64,000 nt of DNA, from the NCBI GenBank assembly GCA_045804265.1, contig JBJMNK010000014.1, positions 1-64,000 on the forward strand. The letters are read 5' to 3'. The stretch is from JABFXC01 sp045804265. GTDB taxonomy: Bacteria; Gemmatimonadota; Gemmatimonadetes; Gemmatimonadales; Gemmatimonadaceae. The position numbers and the translations under genes were made by a program. The notes beneath the pieces were generated by a model. The model had not been told where the DNA came from. It saw only the letters and a program-made list of their open reading frames with translations, and did not search any database. This document shows, piece after piece, positions 52,174-61,006 of the stretch. Each line of letters starts with the position of its first letter. Position 1 is the stretch's first letter.

Positions 52174-53691
52174 TCAACGAGGAACAACGAACGGCGCAAC
52201 AGATGAGGATCGCTCTTCCTCCTCCCTCGTCGCCGTGCTGCGCTCCCCCGCCGGCAGCGTGAGCGTGAACGTTGTCCCTCGTCCCACTTCGCTGCTCACT
52301 TCGATTGTCCCACCGAGCGCAGTCGCGATCCGCTGGCTGATCGCGAGCCCGATGCCGACACCGGGGCCGGCGGCGGGGTCGAGCCGGACGAACTCGCGGA
52401 AGAGCAGGTGCATCCGTTCGCGTGGGATTCCCGGGCCGGTGTCGGTGACTTCGACGTGGATCGTCCGCGATCCTCTCGCCTCCGCCATCCGGACGCGAAC
52501 GACGACCGATCCCCTGGGCGTGTACTTCACCGCGTTCGAGATGAGGTTGCCGACCACCTGCCTCACGCGCGCCGGATCACTCGTGATCAGCGGGATGTCG
52601 TCGCGGCAGTCCACTGCCAGGCGCAGTCCCTTCGCCTCCGCCCGGGCGCGCCACTCGTCCACCGCGTCGATCGCGATCTCGCACACGTCGGTCGGTACCT
52701 GCGCCACAACGAGGCTGTCAGCGTCGGTTCTCGAGATCTCGAGCAGGTCGCCGATGAGGTTCAGTGCCGAGGCCAGCGAGCGGTGCGCGCGATCGATGCT
52801 GACGCGCTGCTTCTCGTCGAGTGGACCCATCAGCCCCTCGGCGAGCAGCTGGAGGTAGCCGTCCGCGGCGCCGATCGGGTTCTTCACGTCGTGGGTGAAG
52901 CCGCGAATGAGTCGGCTCTTCTCCGCCGTTAGGCGCTCCATCTCCTCGCGACGGCGTTCGGACTCGCCGCGGAGCCGTGCTTCTTCGGCGACGGCACGGG
53001 CGAGCTCGCGACCGAGCGCGCGCTCGCGGTGCGCGAACCAGGCGATGACGAGCGTCGTCAGCACCGCGAGGACACCGAGTGTCGCCGACACGACGCGCTG
53101 GTCATCGAGGATCGCCGTTCCCTTCGCGGTGTCGTCGTCGTACGCGCGGTTGAGCGCGGCGCGCAGCGCTTCGCTCGCGGCGAGCACCGAGTCGCGTCCC
53201 GCGGTGACGCGGGGGAGCGACGCGGTGAACGCGCGCGCGCTCACGCGGTCGTCGACCTGCGCGTCGGTGAGTGCGTGCCAGCGCGCTGCACGTCGTGCCA
53301 GCTCGTCGACGTCCGCCTCGACCGGCGCGCCGATCACCCGCGCCAGCGTATCGAGCCGCGCGAACAGCTTCTCGTCCTCGATGCGACGCCGGCGATACCG
53401 CGTGAGCGCGACTGTGTCACGCTCGAGGAGATAGTCTTCCTGGTCATCCGATTCCTCGACGAACAGGAGCCGGAGATCCCCCGAGATCGGCCGCGCCGCG
53501 CCGACAGTTCCATTGGCGACGCGGCGGAGCCCGTCGAGCCGGCGGATCATCACGATCGGCGTGACCGCGAGCGTGAACAGGCAGGCAACGACGAAGGCGA
53601 AGGCGACGAATGGAAGCTGCGCGCGCCACCCCGGCGATGCGCCGAAGGCACCGTCGCCGGCGAGGGGCCGGCCTTCGCTGCTCGTGGTCAT
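52174..53691 (-). CDS. Membrane sensor histidine kinase
   Basis: 505 residues: helix 1 (LPFVAFAFVVACLFTLAVTPIVM), a helical extracytoplasmic or CHASE3-like sensor of about 150 residues, helix 2 (VVSATLGVLAVLTTLVIAWFA), coiled coil, HisKA (RLIRGFTHDVKNPIGAADGY; HDVKNP box) and HATPase_c (VGNLISNAVKYTPRG, DTGPGIP, GIGLAISQRIA). Orphan. Its last 17 or so residues (TREEEERSSSVAPFVVPR) are encoded by the adjacent repeat, so the natural C terminus has probably been replaced or extended. Confidence 0.92.
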   Translation of the reverse strand: MTTSSEGRPLAGDGAFGASPGWRAQLPFVAFAFVVACLFTLAVTPIVMIRRLDGLRRVANGTVGAARPISGDLRLLFVEESDDQEDYLLERDTVALTRYRRRRIEDEKLFARLDTLARVIGAPVEADVDELARRAARWHALTDAQVDDRVSARAFTASLPRVTAGRDSVLAASEALRAALNRAYDDDTAKGTAILDDQRVVSATLGVLAVLTTLVIAWFAHRERALGRELARAVAEEARLRGESERRREEMERLTAEKSRLIRGFTHDVKNPIGAADGYLQLLAEGLMGPLDEKQRVSIDRAHRSLASALNLIGDLLEISRTDADSLVVAQVPTDVCEIAIDAVDEWRARAEAKGLRLAVDCRDDIPLITSDPARVRQVVGNLISNAVKYTPRGSVVVRVRMAEARGSRTIHVEVTDTGPGIPRERMHLLFREFVRLDPAAGPGVGIGLAISQRIATALGGTIEVSSEVGRGTTFTLTLPAGERSTATREEEERSSSVAPFVVPR

Positions 53692-53868
53692 CGGGATCCT
53701 TCTCGTTGTCTCCAGTCGTTGACCGAGGGATGCATTGCTCGATCGTCCCGCGCTTCAATCCTGCTTACCCGCAACCGCGCGAATTCGTTGGACGCTCGCG
53801 CCCATGGGCTGCATGAGTTACGCTAGCTTCTCCGCGACTATCGCGCACCACTTTTCCCGCCATCTCGC

Positions 53869-54894
53869 GTGACTGCTCCTCGAACAGACAACGAACTCTC
53901 CGGCCCGCCTCCGGTCACCCACCCTCCCGACCTCGGCTTTGGCCGGGTGGTCGCGAACCAGGTCCGCGGCCGGTTCCTCACCCATGACGGCGTGCCGACG
54001 AGCCGCAAGTACGGGATCGGCGCGCAGCGCTCGTCGCGCTTCTACCTCGGCGCGCTGAATGTCAGCTGGCCCACCTTCCTCGCCTGGCTGGCGGGGATCG
54101 TGCTGCTCATGAACGGGTGCTTCGCGCTCGCCTACGCAGCGTTAGGCGACGGCGCGCTGCATGGTGCGAGCGCGCTCGGCCTCGACGATCCCTTCCTCCG
54201 CGCGTTCGACTTCAGCGTCGGCGTGTTCACGACCACCGGGACCGGCGCCCTCTACGCGGTCGGCGGGACGGCGAACTGGCTGGTCGTCTTCGAGTCGCTG
54301 GTCGGCCCGTTGACGCTCGTCGCCGCCGCGGGGCTGGTGATCGCTCGCCTGACGCGTCCGCGGATGCGCCTTCGCTTCAGCGAGTCGGCAATCGTCGCGC
54401 CGTACGAGGGCGGGCGCGGACTCATGTTCCGGATGGTGAACGTGCGCCCCGGCGAGCTGAGCGACGTGCAGGTGCGGGTGAACCTCGTGCTCTTCGAGGA
54501 GACCGACGGGCGGCGCGAGCGCAACTTCTATCCGCTCACCCTCGAGCGGAACTCGGTCGAGTTCTTCACCCTGCACTGGACGGTGGTGCACCCGATCACC
54601 GCCGACAGCCCATTGCGCGGCGCGACCCCCGAATCGCTGCTTGCCGCGGAGGCCGAGCTCCTGATCCTGGTGAACGCACACGAGGAGACGTTCTCGACGC
54701 GCGTGACCGCGCGTGCGTCCTACACCTGGGATGAGATCCGCTGGGACGTGAAGTTCGCCAGCATCTTCGCCAGCAGCACCGACGGCGCGCTGGCGATCGA
54801 CGTCGACCGCCTGGACCGGACGGAGCGGCTGCCGGAGGGGGCGACGCGGGTTCCGGCTGGGCTGGAGGGTGCCGCTATCGCTGGTGCGACCTGA
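53869..54894 (+). CDS. Inward-rectifier (KirBac-like) potassium channel with altered filter
   Basis: 341 residues from GTG 53869. N-terminal slide helix region, TM1 (PTFLAWLAGIVLLMNGCFALAYAAL), pore loop, TM2 (WLVVFESLVGPLTLVAAAGLVIARL) and the Kir cytosolic beta domain (MRLRFSESAIVAPYEGGRGLMFR, then FFTLHWTVVHPITADSPL). At the filter, where KirBac channels read TxGYG, this protein reads TTGTG (residues 122-126 in FTTTGTGALYAVGG): Tyr is replaced by Thr. Membrane potential or K+ flux role; ion selectivity cannot be assumed. Next to kinase and antiporter genes. Confidence 0.88.
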   Translation: MTAPRTDNELSGPPPVTHPPDLGFGRVVANQVRGRFLTHDGVPTSRKYGIGAQRSSRFYLGALNVSWPTFLAWLAGIVLLMNGCFALAYAALGDGALHGASALGLDDPFLRAFDFSVGVFTTTGTGALYAVGGTANWLVVFESLVGPLTLVAAAGLVIARLTRPRMRLRFSESAIVAPYEGGRGLMFRMVNVRPGELSDVQVRVNLVLFEETDGRRERNFYPLTLERNSVEFFTLHWTVVHPITADSPLRGATPESLLAAEAELLILVNAHEETFSTRVTARASYTWDEIRWDVKFASIFASSTDGALAIDVDRLDRTERLPEGATRVPAGLEGAAIAGAT

Positions 54895-54906
54895 TGTGCG
54901 CGACTG

Positions 54907-55002
54907 GCTGTAAGCGGTAAGCGGCAAGCAGTCAGCGAACCGCGGAACTGCAGCGTCGTCAACGCCGTCCGCTGCCTGCTTGCCGCTTATCGCTTACTGC
55001 GG
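54907..55002. repeat. TAAGCGGTAAGC inverted repeat (copy A)
   Basis: Arms 54907-54938 (TGTAAGCGGTAAGCGGCAAG core) and 54968-55002 are inverted copies with about 30-bp length, between the Kir gene end and the antiporter end (convergent genes). The same word occurs at 31474-31499 and 62281-62451. Confidence 0.85.
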
Positions 55003-55067
55003 GAACGCCTGGGGCCTAACGGCGGTGAGATGCCGCGCGCCTAACGTCGCGACGCCCCGGTCAGCTC

Positions 55068-56651
55068 CTACCGCGCGTCCCCCGCTCCCGCCCGGATCGC
55101 CTCCAAGTCGAGCTCCTGCTCCAGCTCGCGCAGTACCTCGTCGGAGATCGCGCCTTCGTTGCGCAGGCGGACGAGGATCCGGCGCTCGGCGGCGATCATG
55201 CCGGAGCGGAGGCGCCGCCGCGCGAGCGGGCCGCCGCCGTGATGCTCGGCGAGGCGGGCGCGATCGCGGAGCTCGGCCCGCAGCCACTCGACGTCGCGGC
55301 GGTCGACCCACGGCTCGCGCGACATGTCCTCCAGCGCCTCGGCGCCGCGGCGCAGCGCCTCGCGCCGCGCCATCGCCTCCTCCTCGAGCTGCGTCCCGTC
55401 GGGGGGGAAGCCGAAGGCGCGGATGATCGGCGCCAGCGTGACGCCCTGGAAGACGAGCGTCAACACGATCACGCACATCGCGATCAGGATGATCTCGGTG
55501 CGAAACGGGAATGGCGCGCCGCTGCCGAGCAGGCGCGGCAGCGAGAGCGCCGATGCGAGCGTTATGATCCCGCGCATGCTCGTCCAGCCGACGAGGAACA
55601 GCGCCTTGCGGCGATAGGGAGCCGGCGACCTCGGCTCGGGCACGCCGCGGCGCTGGGCGCGCGCAACCTCCTGCGGGATCAAGGTCCAGATCGGGACCCA
55701 GACCAGCCGCACCAGGATCGCCACCAGCCCGATGAGGAGTCCGTTGCGGAGGGCGAAGCCTAACGTCTGCACGGATTCGCTCCGCAGCATCGCCCCGAAC
55801 TCGGCGCCGAGGATGATGAAGATCAGCGCATTGAGGAGGAAGATGACCAGCTCCCAGACCATTCGTGTCCCGATCCGCGACGTCGGCGACACCGCGGTCG
55901 AGAGATGCTGCCCGAGGTAAAGGCCGCCGGCGACGCAGGCCAGCACCGCGGACACGTGCAGCGACTCGGCCACCGTCCACGCGAGGTACGGACCGACGAG
56001 CGTCAGCAGCGTCTCGGCCAGCGCGTCCTTCGTCAGCCGTGAGGCGCGGACGATCAGCCAGCCGACGAGCAGCCCGATCAGCGTGCCGATGCCGGCGTCG
56101 ATGAAGAAGCGGACGATCGATTCGCCCCAGCTGAAGACACCGGTGACCGCGGCGGCGACCGCGGTGCGGTAGAGGATCAGCGCCGACGCGTCGTTGACGA
56201 GGCTCTCTCCGCCGAGGATGACGGTGACGCGCCGCGGCACCGGCAGGCGCGAGAGAATCGCCTCGGCGGCGACCGCGTCTGGCGGGCTGACGATCGCGCC
56301 TAACGCTATGGCGACCGCCCACGGCATCCCTGGGACGAGCATGCGCGCGACCAGCGCGACAGCGACCGACGTCACAAGCACGAGCCCGACCGCGAGCGAG
56401 CCGATCGGGCGGATGTTCGCCTTGAACTCGCGCAGCGGCGTGAAGTAAGCCGCCGCCCACAGCACCGGCGGAAGGAAGACGAAGAAGACGAGGTCGGGCT
56501 CGAGCTCCGGGATCATGATGCGCGGGATGAGCGCGATGCCGAGGCCGGCCGCGACCTGGAGGATCGGCGTCGGCACCGGGAGTCGTCGCGCCAGCGCAGT
56601 GAGCGCGACGACGAGCGCGGCGAAGAACACGCCGATGATGATCGGCGTCAT
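55068..56651 (-). CDS. CPA1-type Na+/H+ antiporter
   Basis: 527 residues with twelve helices and a charged cytosolic tail. CPA1 features: FFVFLPPVLWAAAYFTPL, AIALGAIVSPPDAVAAEAIL, VTVILGGESLVNDASALILYR (the ND ion-binding motif in GESLVNDA), FLLNALIFIILG and GWTSMRGIITLASALSLP. NhaP/YjcE-like. ATG 56651 starts the first helix; ATG 56684 would add 11 residues. Divergent from the secreted EF-hand-like gene. Confidence 0.94.
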   Translation of the reverse strand: MTPIIIGVFFAALVVALTALARRLPVPTPILQVAAGLGIALIPRIMIPELEPDLVFFVFLPPVLWAAAYFTPLREFKANIRPIGSLAVGLVLVTSVAVALVARMLVPGMPWAVAIALGAIVSPPDAVAAEAILSRLPVPRRVTVILGGESLVNDASALILYRTAVAAAVTGVFSWGESIVRFFIDAGIGTLIGLLVGWLIVRASRLTKDALAETLLTLVGPYLAWTVAESLHVSAVLACVAGGLYLGQHLSTAVSPTSRIGTRMVWELVIFLLNALIFIILGAEFGAMLRSESVQTLGFALRNGLLIGLVAILVRLVWVPIWTLIPQEVARAQRRGVPEPRSPAPYRRKALFLVGWTSMRGIITLASALSLPRLLGSGAPFPFRTEIILIAMCVIVLTLVFQGVTLAPIIRAFGFPPDGTQLEEEAMARREALRRGAEALEDMSREPWVDRRDVEWLRAELRDRARLAEHHGGGPLARRRLRSGMIAAERRILVRLRNEGAISDEVLRELEQELDLEAIRAGAGDAR

Positions 56652-56940
56652 GGGCTCGACGGCTTGCACGGCTTCGGCTTGCATGTCGCGATCGGGCGGG
56701 CGGCAGAAGAGGCGGCGTCGCGCTGAAGCTATCGCGGTCGTCGCATTCGCGGGACGGTGGGCGTCCAGCGACGCGGACAGATGCGAGAATGTGATCGCGG
56801 TGACATTCGCCACAACTCGTTGCCTGACGCGACGTTAGTGATCGCGGGCCAGCCGCCGGCGACGGGCATCGATGCTGCCTTTCCCAGTGGTGCACGACGA
56901 CACCACACGCCGCATCGGCGGCATTGCAAGGAGGCAGCAG

Positions 56941-57585
56941 ATGTACCGTCCCATCGTGATCCTCTCGGTCGCCACCGTCGCCCTCGCCGCGCCGCTCGCC
57001 GCGCAGGGACACAGCGGGAAGCAGACGCGCACTTACATCGACTCGCGCGGTCGCGAGTGTCGCGAGACGAGGCACCTCAAGGGAAACGGCGACGAGCAGT
57101 ATCAGGTCAAGTGCAAGAACCCAAAGGGGCACAGGGATTGGCAGCGCGACGATCGCGATGACGACGACCGTGACGAAGACGATCGCGGTGCGGCGAGCCA
57201 CGCGCGTCATGACCGCAACGGCGGCTACGACAGCAATGGCAGGTACGATCGCAACGGCGGCTATGGCGTGCCGACGCAGTGCCTCGACACGCGGCAGCGC
57301 TGCAGCACCGTCGGCAGCGGCTATCCGTCAACGCTTCCCGACATGGCGTCGGCGGTGATCTGGGGACGCGGACAGCGCACGAGCAGCGCGACGCGCTGGC
57401 TCGGCGGCAACGACTACCGCGTGCGCTACATCGATCGCGATCGCGATGGACGTCCCGAGGTTGCGTCGTGGTTCGGCGGCGATGGCCGCATGATCCAGCA
57501 GTGGGTGGATACCAACCGCGACGGTCGCGCCGACGCGGTGCGGTTCTACCGCCGGGGACAGCTCGTCAGGCAGCTGGGCGGCTGA
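56941..57585 (+). CDS. Secreted protein with EF-hand-like repeats
   Basis: 214 residues. Signal ends PLAAQ; then a Cys-containing segment (RGRECRETRHLKGNGDEQYQVKC), an Asp/Arg-rich stretch (DDRDDDDRDEDDRG), Gly/Tyr/Asn repeats and a C-terminal part with two calcium-loop-like sequences, DRDRDGRPEVASW and DTNRDGRADAVRF (DxDxDG form). Strong ribosome binding site AAGGAGG before ATG 56941. Function unknown; calcium binding on the cell surface is the best guess. Confidence 0.8.
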   Translation: MYRPIVILSVATVALAAPLAAQGHSGKQTRTYIDSRGRECRETRHLKGNGDEQYQVKCKNPKGHRDWQRDDRDDDDRDEDDRGAASHARHDRNGGYDSNGRYDRNGGYGVPTQCLDTRQRCSTVGSGYPSTLPDMASAVIWGRGQRTSSATRWLGGNDYRVRYIDRDRDGRPEVASWFGGDGRMIQQWVDTNRDGRADAVRFYRRGQLVRQLGG

Positions 57586-57599
57586 TCATGGTGCGAGAC

Positions 57600-57635
57600 A
57601 AGCGGGCGCGCGGCGATGACGCCGTGCGCCCGCTT
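57600..57635. terminator. Bidirectional hairpin terminator between convergent genes
   Basis: A 16-bp stem (arms 57600-57615 and 57620-57635, AAGCGGGCGCGCGGCG on the left) with one G-T pair and an ATGA loop. It separates the secreted protein gene from the convergent acyl-CoA ligase gene. No U-run on either side. Confidence 0.75.
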
Positions 57636-57658
57636 GCCGTGCATCCGCTGGTGCCTGC

Positions 57659-59359
57659 CTAACGCTGCGCCACGTCCAGCTCCCTAAGCTTGCGGCGCAG
57701 CACCTTGCCGACCGCGGTCTTCGGCAGTTCGGTGACGATCGACACCTGCACCGGTACCTTGTACGGGGCGAGCTTCCCCCGGCAGAAGGCGCGCAGCTCG
57801 TCGGCCGTCGCGGACTGACCCGCCCGCAGGACCACCCACGCCTTGGGCACTTCGCCCTTTCCCGGATCGCTCACCGGTGCAACCCCGGCCTCGAGGACCG
57901 CGGGGTGTGCGGAGATCGCCTCTTCCACCTCGCGCGGCCAGACCTGGAAGCCGGAGACCTTGATCAGCTCCTTCTTCCGGTCGGTGAGAAACAGGTAGCC
58001 GTCTTCGTCGAGGTAGCCGATGTCGCCGGTGTGCAGCCAGCGCACGCCCTTCGTGTCGGTCGACATCATCGCCGACGTCTCGTCGGGCTGGTTCCAGTAG
58101 CCGCGCATCAGCTGCGGCGCGGCAACGAGCACCTCACCCGGCTCACCGCGCGCGACCTCACGGGTCGTGTCTTCGGTGTCGACGATGCGAAGGTCGACGT
58201 CCGGGAGCGGCATCCCGACGCTGCCGATCTTCTTCGCGCCTAACGGTGGATTGGCGATCACCGCCATCTGCGCCTCGGTCAGCGAGTAGCCTTCCATGAC
58301 GAGCGCGCCGGTCTGCGACTCGAACCTCGAACGCGTCTCGGCGAGCAGCGGCGCGGCACCGGAGAAGCAGAGCTTCAGCGAGCGAAGCGCCGCGCCGGTC
58401 TTCGCCGAGTCCTTGTGCGACATGATCGCGACGAGCAGCGTCGGCACCGCGCAGGGGAACGTCGGGCGCTCGCGGCGGATCGTGCGCAGCATCGAGGCCG
58501 TGTCGCGCGGATTGGCGACGAGCGCCAGCGACTGGCCACCGACGAAGGCCAGCGACTGGATGCCTGACAGCCCATAGGTGTGGAAGAGCGGCAGCGGAAC
58601 GAGAAAAGTGTCGCGACCGCGCGAGAGCACCGGCGCGAGCCACGCGTCCAGCTGGCGCCCGGAGACCGTGAGCCCGCCATGCGTCCCTTCGACCAGCTTC
58701 GGTGTGCCGGTCGTCCCGCCGCTCGGCAGCAGCACCGCGCTCTCATCGGCGCGCGGCGGCGCGGTCGCTGGGCGCTTCCCACGATGCTGCGCGATCAACG
58801 TGGACATCCGGTCGTCGCCCGCGCGCGGCTCGGTGCCGTGCCCGCCGTGACGTTCCTTGAGCAGCCGGAAGAGCAATGACTTCGGCGAGGCGAGCGCGTC
58901 GCGGAGATGGGCGACGACGACGTGGCGCACCGCGGTCTTCGCCTGTATTCCTTTCAGGCGGTCGTAGAAGGGCGCGAGCACGACGGCGACCGTCGCGCCG
59001 GCGCGCTCGAGAAGCGCCGCGACTTCGTCGTCGGGATAGGTCGGGTTCATCGGGGCAACGATCGCGCCGGCCATCCACGCGCCAAGCTCGGCGATCACGA
59101 ACTGTGGCACGTTAGGCAGCAGCAGCGCCACACGGTCGCCGCGCTTCACTCCGCGCTGCTCGAGCGCATGCGCGAACGCCTCCGCCTGCGCCAGCATCTC
59201 GGCATAGGTCGTGACCGCCCCCTCGAAGCGCAGGGCAGGTGCGTGTGGACGCTGCGCTGCCTGACGACGGACGACGTCGATGAGCGTGAGCTGGTCATAT
59301 GGTGCAAGCGACGCCGGGACGCCGTCGTCGTAGTGCGAGTGCCATGGGCGAGTGAACAG
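57659..59359 (-). CDS. fadD: Long-chain acyl-CoA synthetase (FadD-like), CTG start likely
   Basis: 566 residues. Activates fatty acids with ATP and CoA. P-loop PSGGTTGTPKLVEGTHGG, motif A5 GYSLTEAQM, hinge WLHTGDIGYLDEDGYLFLTDRKKELIKVSG and the catalytic Lys in LPKTAVGKVLRRKLRE are all intact. The first ATG (59197) misses 54 residues that match FadD N termini (RPWHSHYDDGVPASLAPYDQ against KPWLQHYPEGVPAEI...). No ATG, GTG or TTG lies in that stretch; CTG at 59359 follows AGGAGGGA by 5 nt and gives the FadD length. Stop TAG in an octamer. Confidence 0.88.
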   Translation of the reverse strand: MFTRPWHSHYDDGVPASLAPYDQLTLIDVVRRQAAQRPHAPALRFEGAVTTYAEMLAQAEAFAHALEQRGVKRGDRVALLLPNVPQFVIAELGAWMAGAIVAPMNPTYPDDEVAALLERAGATVAVVLAPFYDRLKGIQAKTAVRHVVVAHLRDALASPKSLLFRLLKERHGGHGTEPRAGDDRMSTLIAQHRGKRPATAPPRADESAVLLPSGGTTGTPKLVEGTHGGLTVSGRQLDAWLAPVLSRGRDTFLVPLPLFHTYGLSGIQSLAFVGGQSLALVANPRDTASMLRTIRRERPTFPCAVPTLLVAIMSHKDSAKTGAALRSLKLCFSGAAPLLAETRSRFESQTGALVMEGYSLTEAQMAVIANPPLGAKKIGSVGMPLPDVDLRIVDTEDTTREVARGEPGEVLVAAPQLMRGYWNQPDETSAMMSTDTKGVRWLHTGDIGYLDEDGYLFLTDRKKELIKVSGFQVWPREVEEAISAHPAVLEAGVAPVSDPGKGEVPKAWVVLRAGQSATADELRAFCRGKLAPYKVPVQVSIVTELPKTAVGKVLRRKLRELDVAQR

Positions 59360-59436
59360 GACTCCCTCCTGATCGGGACATCGCGAAGCTATGATTTTCG
59401 GGGGAGACGGGCGATACGTAGCCTGACGTAGCCTCG

Positions 59437-59566
59437 AGGGGGTCAGGGGTCAGGGGTCGGGGGTCAGGGCCAGGCGGTGAGTGCATCGCGCCTGAGCGTT
59501 AGGCGGCATGGATGCAAGGCTGTTGCCGACCCCCGACCCCTGACCCCTTTCGGGGCTCTGACCCCC
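59437..59566. repeat. GGGGTCAGGGGTC inverted repeat
   Basis: Arms 59437-59470 (GGGGTCAGGGGTCAGGGGTC) and 59527-59566 (complement) flank a 56-bp loop that contains an octamer, in the 205-bp gap between the ligase and HAD genes. Same word as the in-frame repeats at 34838 and 39786. Confidence 0.88.
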
Positions 59567-60291
59567 TATCGCTGCGCCAGCAGGTACTGCGTCAGCTCCT
59601 CGAACGATCGGGCGACGAACTCGGCGGCGGATGGGCCCCCCTGCTGGACGAAGTCGACGCGCACGGCGCGCATGCCGGCGTCGAGGGCGCCGCGGACGTC
59701 GGTGCGCTCGTTGTCGCCGACGTGCAGCGACTCGGCGGGGCTGGTGCCTATCGCGCGGAGGGCGGCGCTGAAGGGCTCGGGGCGCGGCTTGGCGTGGCCA
59801 ATGTCCATCGAGTAGACGGTCGCCCTGAACAGCGAGAGCAGCTGGTCGTGCGCGAGCAGGCGGTCCTGCGCCTTCCCCGAGGCGAAGCCGGTGTCGGAGA
59901 CGATGCCTAACGTGTAGACGGAGCCGAGCCGGGCGAGGCCGTCGCCGGCGCCGGCGATCAGCGGCGCCGGGTGAGTGAGCAGCGCTTCGTCGATCGCGCG
60001 CTCGGCGGCGGCGACGTGGGCGCAGTCGGCGGGACGCTCGACGTTCACGCGGGCGAGGAGCCAGCGGATGCGCTCCTGGGTGGTGTAGCCGCGCTGCTCT
60101 TCGCGCCACCAGCGCTCCGCTTCCGCGCCGGCGGCGCGGTAGAGGGTGACGAACTCCTCGTCGGGGATGGCGCGGCCGAAGGTCTCGAACAGGCGCCGGA
60201 TCGCCGCCTGGCGCAGTGCGCCCCGCTCGGGAGCGGGAGCGCCGGTGTAGATCGTGTCCCAGTAATCGAAGGTGACAGCGCGGAGTGCCAT
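59566..60291 (-). CDS. HAD family hydrolase
   Basis: 241 residues. Motif I TFDYWDTIYTG carries the nucleophile Asp but has Trp two positions later instead of the second Asp, as in dehalogenase-like and some phosphatase HADs. Motif II LGIVSDTGFASG, Lys in DIGHAKPRPEPF and motif IV SLHVGDNERTDVRGAL. Substrate unknown. ATG 60291 is preferred over GTG 60300. It is 30 bp after the ferredoxin gene on the same strand. Confidence 0.88.
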   Translation of the reverse strand: MALRAVTFDYWDTIYTGAPAPERGALRQAAIRRLFETFGRAIPDEEFVTLYRAAGAEAERWWREEQRGYTTQERIRWLLARVNVERPADCAHVAAAERAIDEALLTHPAPLIAGAGDGLARLGSVYTLGIVSDTGFASGKAQDRLLAHDQLLSLFRATVYSMDIGHAKPRPEPFSAALRAIGTSPAESLHVGDNERTDVRGALDAGMRAVRVDFVQQGGPSAAEFVARSFEELTQYLLAQR

Positions 60292-60321
60292 GGTGGTCAC
60301 CCGCCGGTCACCGGCTCCTGC

Positions 60322-60585
<264 letters not shown>

Positions 60586-60632
60586 GGCTCGCTCGGTGAG
60601 GACGAATCAGAGAATTTAGACGCCGATTGCGA

Positions 60633-60962
60633 TCAACGCCACGGCGGAAGGTCGCCCTTTTTCCGCTCGAGATCCGGGTTGTGCCGGTAGAGCGTCGTCG
60701 TCCGGCCAATCACCTGGACGACGTCTGCATCTGTCGCCCCGGCGAGCTGGTGCGCCGCGTCCTTCGGGTCGATCGCGGCGTTCTTCGTCAGCGCGACCTT
60801 CACCAGCTCGTGCGTGCGCAGCGCATCATCGAGGGTGGCGATCACCGCCGGGGTCAGCCCCTCCTTGCCGAGGTGCACGATCGGATCGAGGTGGTGCGCC
60901 TCGCCGCGCAGCGCCGCGCGCTCCTTGCCGGTGATCTTCGGGGTGCGTTGTCCTTCGCTCAT
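60633..60962 (-). CDS. yhbY: YhbY/CRM-domain RNA-binding protein
   Basis: 109 residues: KITGKERAALRGEAHHLDPIVHLGKEGLTPAVIATLDDALRTHELVKV is the CRM fold with GxxG-type loop (HLGKEGLT), followed by VVQVIGRTTTLYR. YhbY binds pre-ribosomal large-subunit RNA. ATG 60962 is the only sensible start. It lies 47 bp before the ferredoxin gene on the same strand. Confidence 0.92.
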   Translation of the reverse strand: MSEGQRTPKITGKERAALRGEAHHLDPIVHLGKEGLTPAVIATLDDALRTHELVKVALTKNAAIDPKDAAHQLAGATDADVVQVIGRTTTLYRHNPDLERKKGDLPPWR

Positions 60963-61006
60963 GCGCCGTACTCTCCGCGGGTCCGATGCCTTCGACCCGG
61001 CGAAAG

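Noticed and set aside
59295..59486. Separate small gene before FadD (frame with ATG 59381)
   Set aside because: It covers the GGGGTCAGG repeat and reads as low-complexity Pro/Arg; the FadD N terminus lies in another frame.
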